From: Treponema sp.
Lineage (GTDB): Bacteria; Spirochaetota; Spirochaetia; Treponematales; Breznakiellaceae
DNA length: 8,597 bases
Assembly: GCA_009780545.1 (NCBI GenBank)
Contig: WQZW01000045.1
Span: 1-8,597, forward strand
Direction: 5' to 3'
Shown: positions 6,681-8,597 of the stretch, piece after piece
Layout of the letters: the number at the start of each line of letters is the position of its first letter
Position numbering within the stretch: the stretch's first letter is position 1
Notes under the pieces: generated by a model
Databases searched by the model: none
Told to the model about the DNA's origin: nothing
The model's input: the letters and a program-made list of their open reading frames with translations, nothing else
Translations under genes and position numbers: made by a program

Positions 6681-6694
6681 TATACTATGAGGAG
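6681..6694 (+). promoter_or_regulatory. -10-like hexamer and Shine-Dalgarno site of nagB
   Basis: TATACT (6681-6686) is the same hexamer found at the nagA promoter. Upstream TTACTG (6661-6666) is a weak -35 at a short 14-base spacing, and no TG extension is present, so the promoter call is tentative. GAGGAG (6689-6694) is a good ribosome binding site, 9 bases before the ATG at 6704. If the hexamer were used, the transcript would start at about 6692-6694 and lose much of that site, so transcripts reading through from nagA may be the ones best translated. Confidence 0.4.
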
Positions 6695-6703
6695 AGATAC
6701 GGA

Positions 6704-7513
6704 ATGAGATTAGTGATCCACGAGAACCACGAGCAGGCGAGTATTTGGGCCGCCAGATACATCGCCGACAGGATGCGGGCCTACGGCTCCGGCCGGCCCT
6801 TCGTACTGGGGCTGCCCACCGGGGACAGTCCCAAGGGCATCTACCGGGAATGGGTGCGGATGACGGCGGTGGGAGAACTTTCGTTCGCCAACGTGCGGAG
6901 TTTCAACATGGACGAGTACGTCGGGCTTTCCGCCGACCATCCGCAGAGCTATCGGTACTTTATGCGGGAAAACCTCTTCGACCATGTGGACATCGATCCC
7001 CGCCATGCGCGGGTCCTGGACGGAATGGCCGGCGATTTGGAAGCTGAATGCCTTGCGTACGAAAAGGCCATTGCGGATGAGGGCGGGATCGAGCTTTTTC
7101 TCGGCGGGATGGGCAGCGACGGGCACATCGCCTTCAACGAACCCGGCTCCTCGCTGACTTCCAGGACCAGGGTCAAGACGCTGACGGGGGAAACGCGGGC
7201 GGCCAATGCCCGCTTCTTCGAGGGGGACCCCGAACGGGTACCGGCGACCGCCCTGACGGTGGGTGTCGGAACGGTGATGGACGCGCGGGAAGTGCTGATC
7301 ATCGTCAGCGGACGGGGGAAGGCGCGTGCCCTGCAGGAAGTGGTGGAAAACGGGGTGAACCACATGTGGACGCTTTCCTGCCTGCAGACCCATCGGAAGG
7401 CGGTCATCGTTTGCGACGACGCCGCGACCGAAGAGCTGAAAGTGAAGACGGTGAACTACTTCAAGGACATCGAGGGGGAAAACCTCCGCGCCTTCCGGGA
7501 AGGGCTCCGCTAG
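6704..7513 (+). CDS. nagB: Glucosamine-6-phosphate deaminase
   Basis: NagB converts glucosamine-6-phosphate to fructose-6-phosphate and ammonia in the cytosol, delivering the NagA product to glycolysis. At 269 aa it matches the usual length (E. coli 266) and aligns almost throughout. Phosphate-binding LGLPTGDSPKGIYREW comes first, then NMDEYVGL with the proton-relay Asp70. The catalytic set Asp139, His141 and Glu146 sits in MGSDGHIAFNEPGSSL. These are offset by two from E. coli Asp72, Asp141, His143 and Glu148. The segment SRTRVKTLT carries the Arg and Lys positions that in E. coli contribute to the allosteric GlcNAc-6-phosphate site, so allosteric activation is plausible but not shown. The C-terminal VNHMWTLSCLQTHRKAVIVC and LKVKTVNYF are family hallmarks. 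The start is supported by GAGGAG at 6689-6694. A secreted hydrolase gene begins two bases after its stop. Confidence 0.98.
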   Translation: MRLVIHENHEQASIWAARYIADRMRAYGSGRPFVLGLPTGDSPKGIYREWVRMTAVGELSFANVRSFNMDEYVGLSADHPQSYRYFMRENLFDHVDIDPRHARVLDGMAGDLEAECLAYEKAIADEGGIELFLGGMGSDGHIAFNEPGSSLTSRTRVKTLTGETRAANARFFEGDPERVPATALTVGVGTVMDAREVLIIVSGRGKARALQEVVENGVNHMWTLSCLQTHRKAVIVCDDAATEELKVKTVNYFKDIEGENLRAFREGLR

Positions 7514-7515
7514 CG

Positions 7516-8597
7516 GTGGAAAGAAGGGCATGGGGCCGGAGGTTCGGGCTTTGGCCGACGGTGGCCTTGGCCGTGATTCTTTCCCTGTCGGCAGGGCCCC
7601 TTGCGGCTTACGAGATAAACCTTGCCGTCGATGACGACCTCCCCGAGGATCCCGCCTGGCTGGAGAAATTTTCCGATCCGAGCCGGGTCTGGGGGAAAGG
7701 CATCGAGGGAGCCTTGGAACGCGCCTACCGGGAATACTTCAGGACGATGCTGATCGGGGGAAGGCTGCTGACCGTCAGAATGCCCTTTGCCCAAAACGCC
7801 GAACGGGACCTGCTCCTGCCTTACGAACTGAAGGTCCTCTTTGACGGAAAGGGAAGCCCGGAACTCTTGTGGCCGGCCATCGACCGACTGCTGGAGTCGG
7901 CGGACTTTGCCGCCTATCTGAGTGCCCTGTCTGGCGGACGGGAGCAGGTACTGATTTTCGACCTGGACCGTAACACATGGGAAAGCTCCGGAGATTTCGC
8001 CCTGATTGCCGGGATGAAGGCCGGCCCCTATCCCGGGCTTCCCCACCGCCCCCATGTCCTGCATGACGGACGGGGCCCGGGCGAAGAGGACCTGTACAAC
8101 TACCTGTACTGCATAGGTTTGGCCGGCGTGGACTGCTCCGGCTTTGTCTGGAACGTCCTGGTACGGGCGGCGGCGGCGGGCGGGGTCGACCTGCCGAGAC
8201 TGCTGGCAGCACCGGCGGCCCGGGGAAGAAGGCAGGTTCCCCTACCCGCCTTTTTGGCAGGAACGGCGTTCTTCAACTCCGGCAACCGGCACCTCGTTTC
8301 CGTCAACGACCGCATCGCCGACCTGCGCCCGGCCGACGTCATCCTGTTCCGAGGGCCGGACGGACAGATGGCCCATTCGGCGGTAATCCAGTCGGTGGAC
8401 TTCGGGGCGGGCATCGTCCGGTACCTGCAGAGCACCGACCTGGCCCCGGCAGCGGAACGGGGCGTACATGAATCGTACGTCCTGTTCGACCCGGCCCGAC
8501 CCGACCTTTCCCTTGCCGACGAAAACCTTCGGTGGACCCAGCGGCGGGAAAGCCCCTTCTCAGGCGAGACCGTTTCCCCCTTCGCCGACGACGGGGA
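7516..8597 (+). CDS. Secreted NlpC/P60-type cysteine peptidase, 3' end cut off by the window
   Basis: This is an open frame of 360 codons with no stop, starting at GTG 7516, two bases after nagB. The start gives a textbook signal peptide: basic RRAWGRR, then TVALAVILSLSAGPLAA, with likely cleavage after Ala31. No in-frame ATG lies near it, and SD-like GGAAGG (7498-7503) is 12 bases away, so the exact start is less certain than the gene. Residues 32 to about 195 form a domain I do not recognise. The C-terminal part has the NlpC/P60 hallmarks: VDCSGFVW with nucleophile Cys207, DLRPADVILFRGPDG before AHSAVI with His287, and a possible third residue Gln305 in YLQSTD. Known relatives cut peptidoglycan stem peptides in the envelope. 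The Cys-to-His distance of 80 residues is long for the family, suggesting an insertion around residues 215-260. Position behind nagAB fits cell-wall turnover. Confidence 0.8.
   Translation, partial: MERRAWGRRFGLWPTVALAVILSLSAGPLAAYEINLAVDDDLPEDPAWLEKFSDPSRVWGKGIEGALERAYREYFRTMLIGGRLLTVRMPFAQNAERDLLLPYELKVLFDGKGSPELLWPAIDRLLESADFAAYLSALSGGREQVLIFDLDRNTWESSGDFALIAGMKAGPYPGLPHRPHVLHDGRGPGEEDLYNYLYCIGLAGVDCSGFVWNVLVRAAAAGGVDLPRLLAAPAARGRRQVPLPAFLAGTAFFNSGNRHLVSVNDRIADLRPADVILFRGPDGQMAHSAVIQSVDFGAGIVRYLQSTDLAPAAERGVHESYVLFDPARPDLSLADENLRWTQRRESPFSGETVSPFADDG

Noticed and set aside
6687..6707. Six-codon frame beginning right after TATACT, whose TGA overlaps the nagB ATG
   Set aside because: The ATGA overlap looks like a leader peptide, but the ATG overlaps the nagB ribosome binding site and would lie upstream of the predicted start of transcription. 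Six codons are easily found by chance.

Overview
The window is a GC-rich bacterial chromosome segment with every convincing gene on the + strand. It reads as ordinary housekeeping and envelope genes, with some unusual regulatory and intergenic DNA. The gene set (a signal-peptide protein, a DUF192 lipoprotein and a ClpC-type unfoldase in one tight cluster, then nagA, nagB and an NlpC/P60-type secreted hydrolase) suggests a free-living or gut-associated bacterium. A Treponema-like spirochaete is my best guess. That guess rests on remembered gene-neighbourhood resemblance, not on any marker in the sequence, and I hold it with low confidence.

Layout. Positions 1-1229 hold the 3' part of a right-handed parallel beta-helix protein whose DNA is clearly AT-richer than everything downstream. 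A 78-base gap with a promoter-like sequence leads into a cluster at 1308-4937: an unrecognised secreted protein of 184 aa, a DUF192 lipoprotein overlapping it by 11 bases, and a full-length ClpC-type AAA+ unfoldase starting 14 bases later. A 349-base non-coding gap (4938-5286) is full of palindromes and ends in an extended -10 promoter only 6 bases from the nagA start codon. nagA (5287-6507) and nagB (6704-7513) are both full length with intact catalytic residues. They are separated by a 196-base gap that holds three more stem-loops, one terminator-like. Two bases after nagB a GTG-started secreted protein begins, with an NlpC/P60-type Cys-His active site; it runs off the right edge.

How the genes fit together. 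NagA and NagB form the standard route from GlcNAc-6-phosphate to fructose-6-phosphate plus ammonia. A probable peptidoglycan endopeptidase directly behind nagB fits use or recycling of cell-wall amino sugars. The 1308-4937 cluster pairs two exported proteins with a cytosolic unfoldase; the functional link between them is not evident.

I did not find a clear new system. The observations most worth a second look are five stem-loops with three-base loops and unrelated arms, all confined to the two gaps around nagA; two apparently leaderless transcription starts; the base-composition break after the beta-helix gene; and the nagB-NlpC/P60 linkage.
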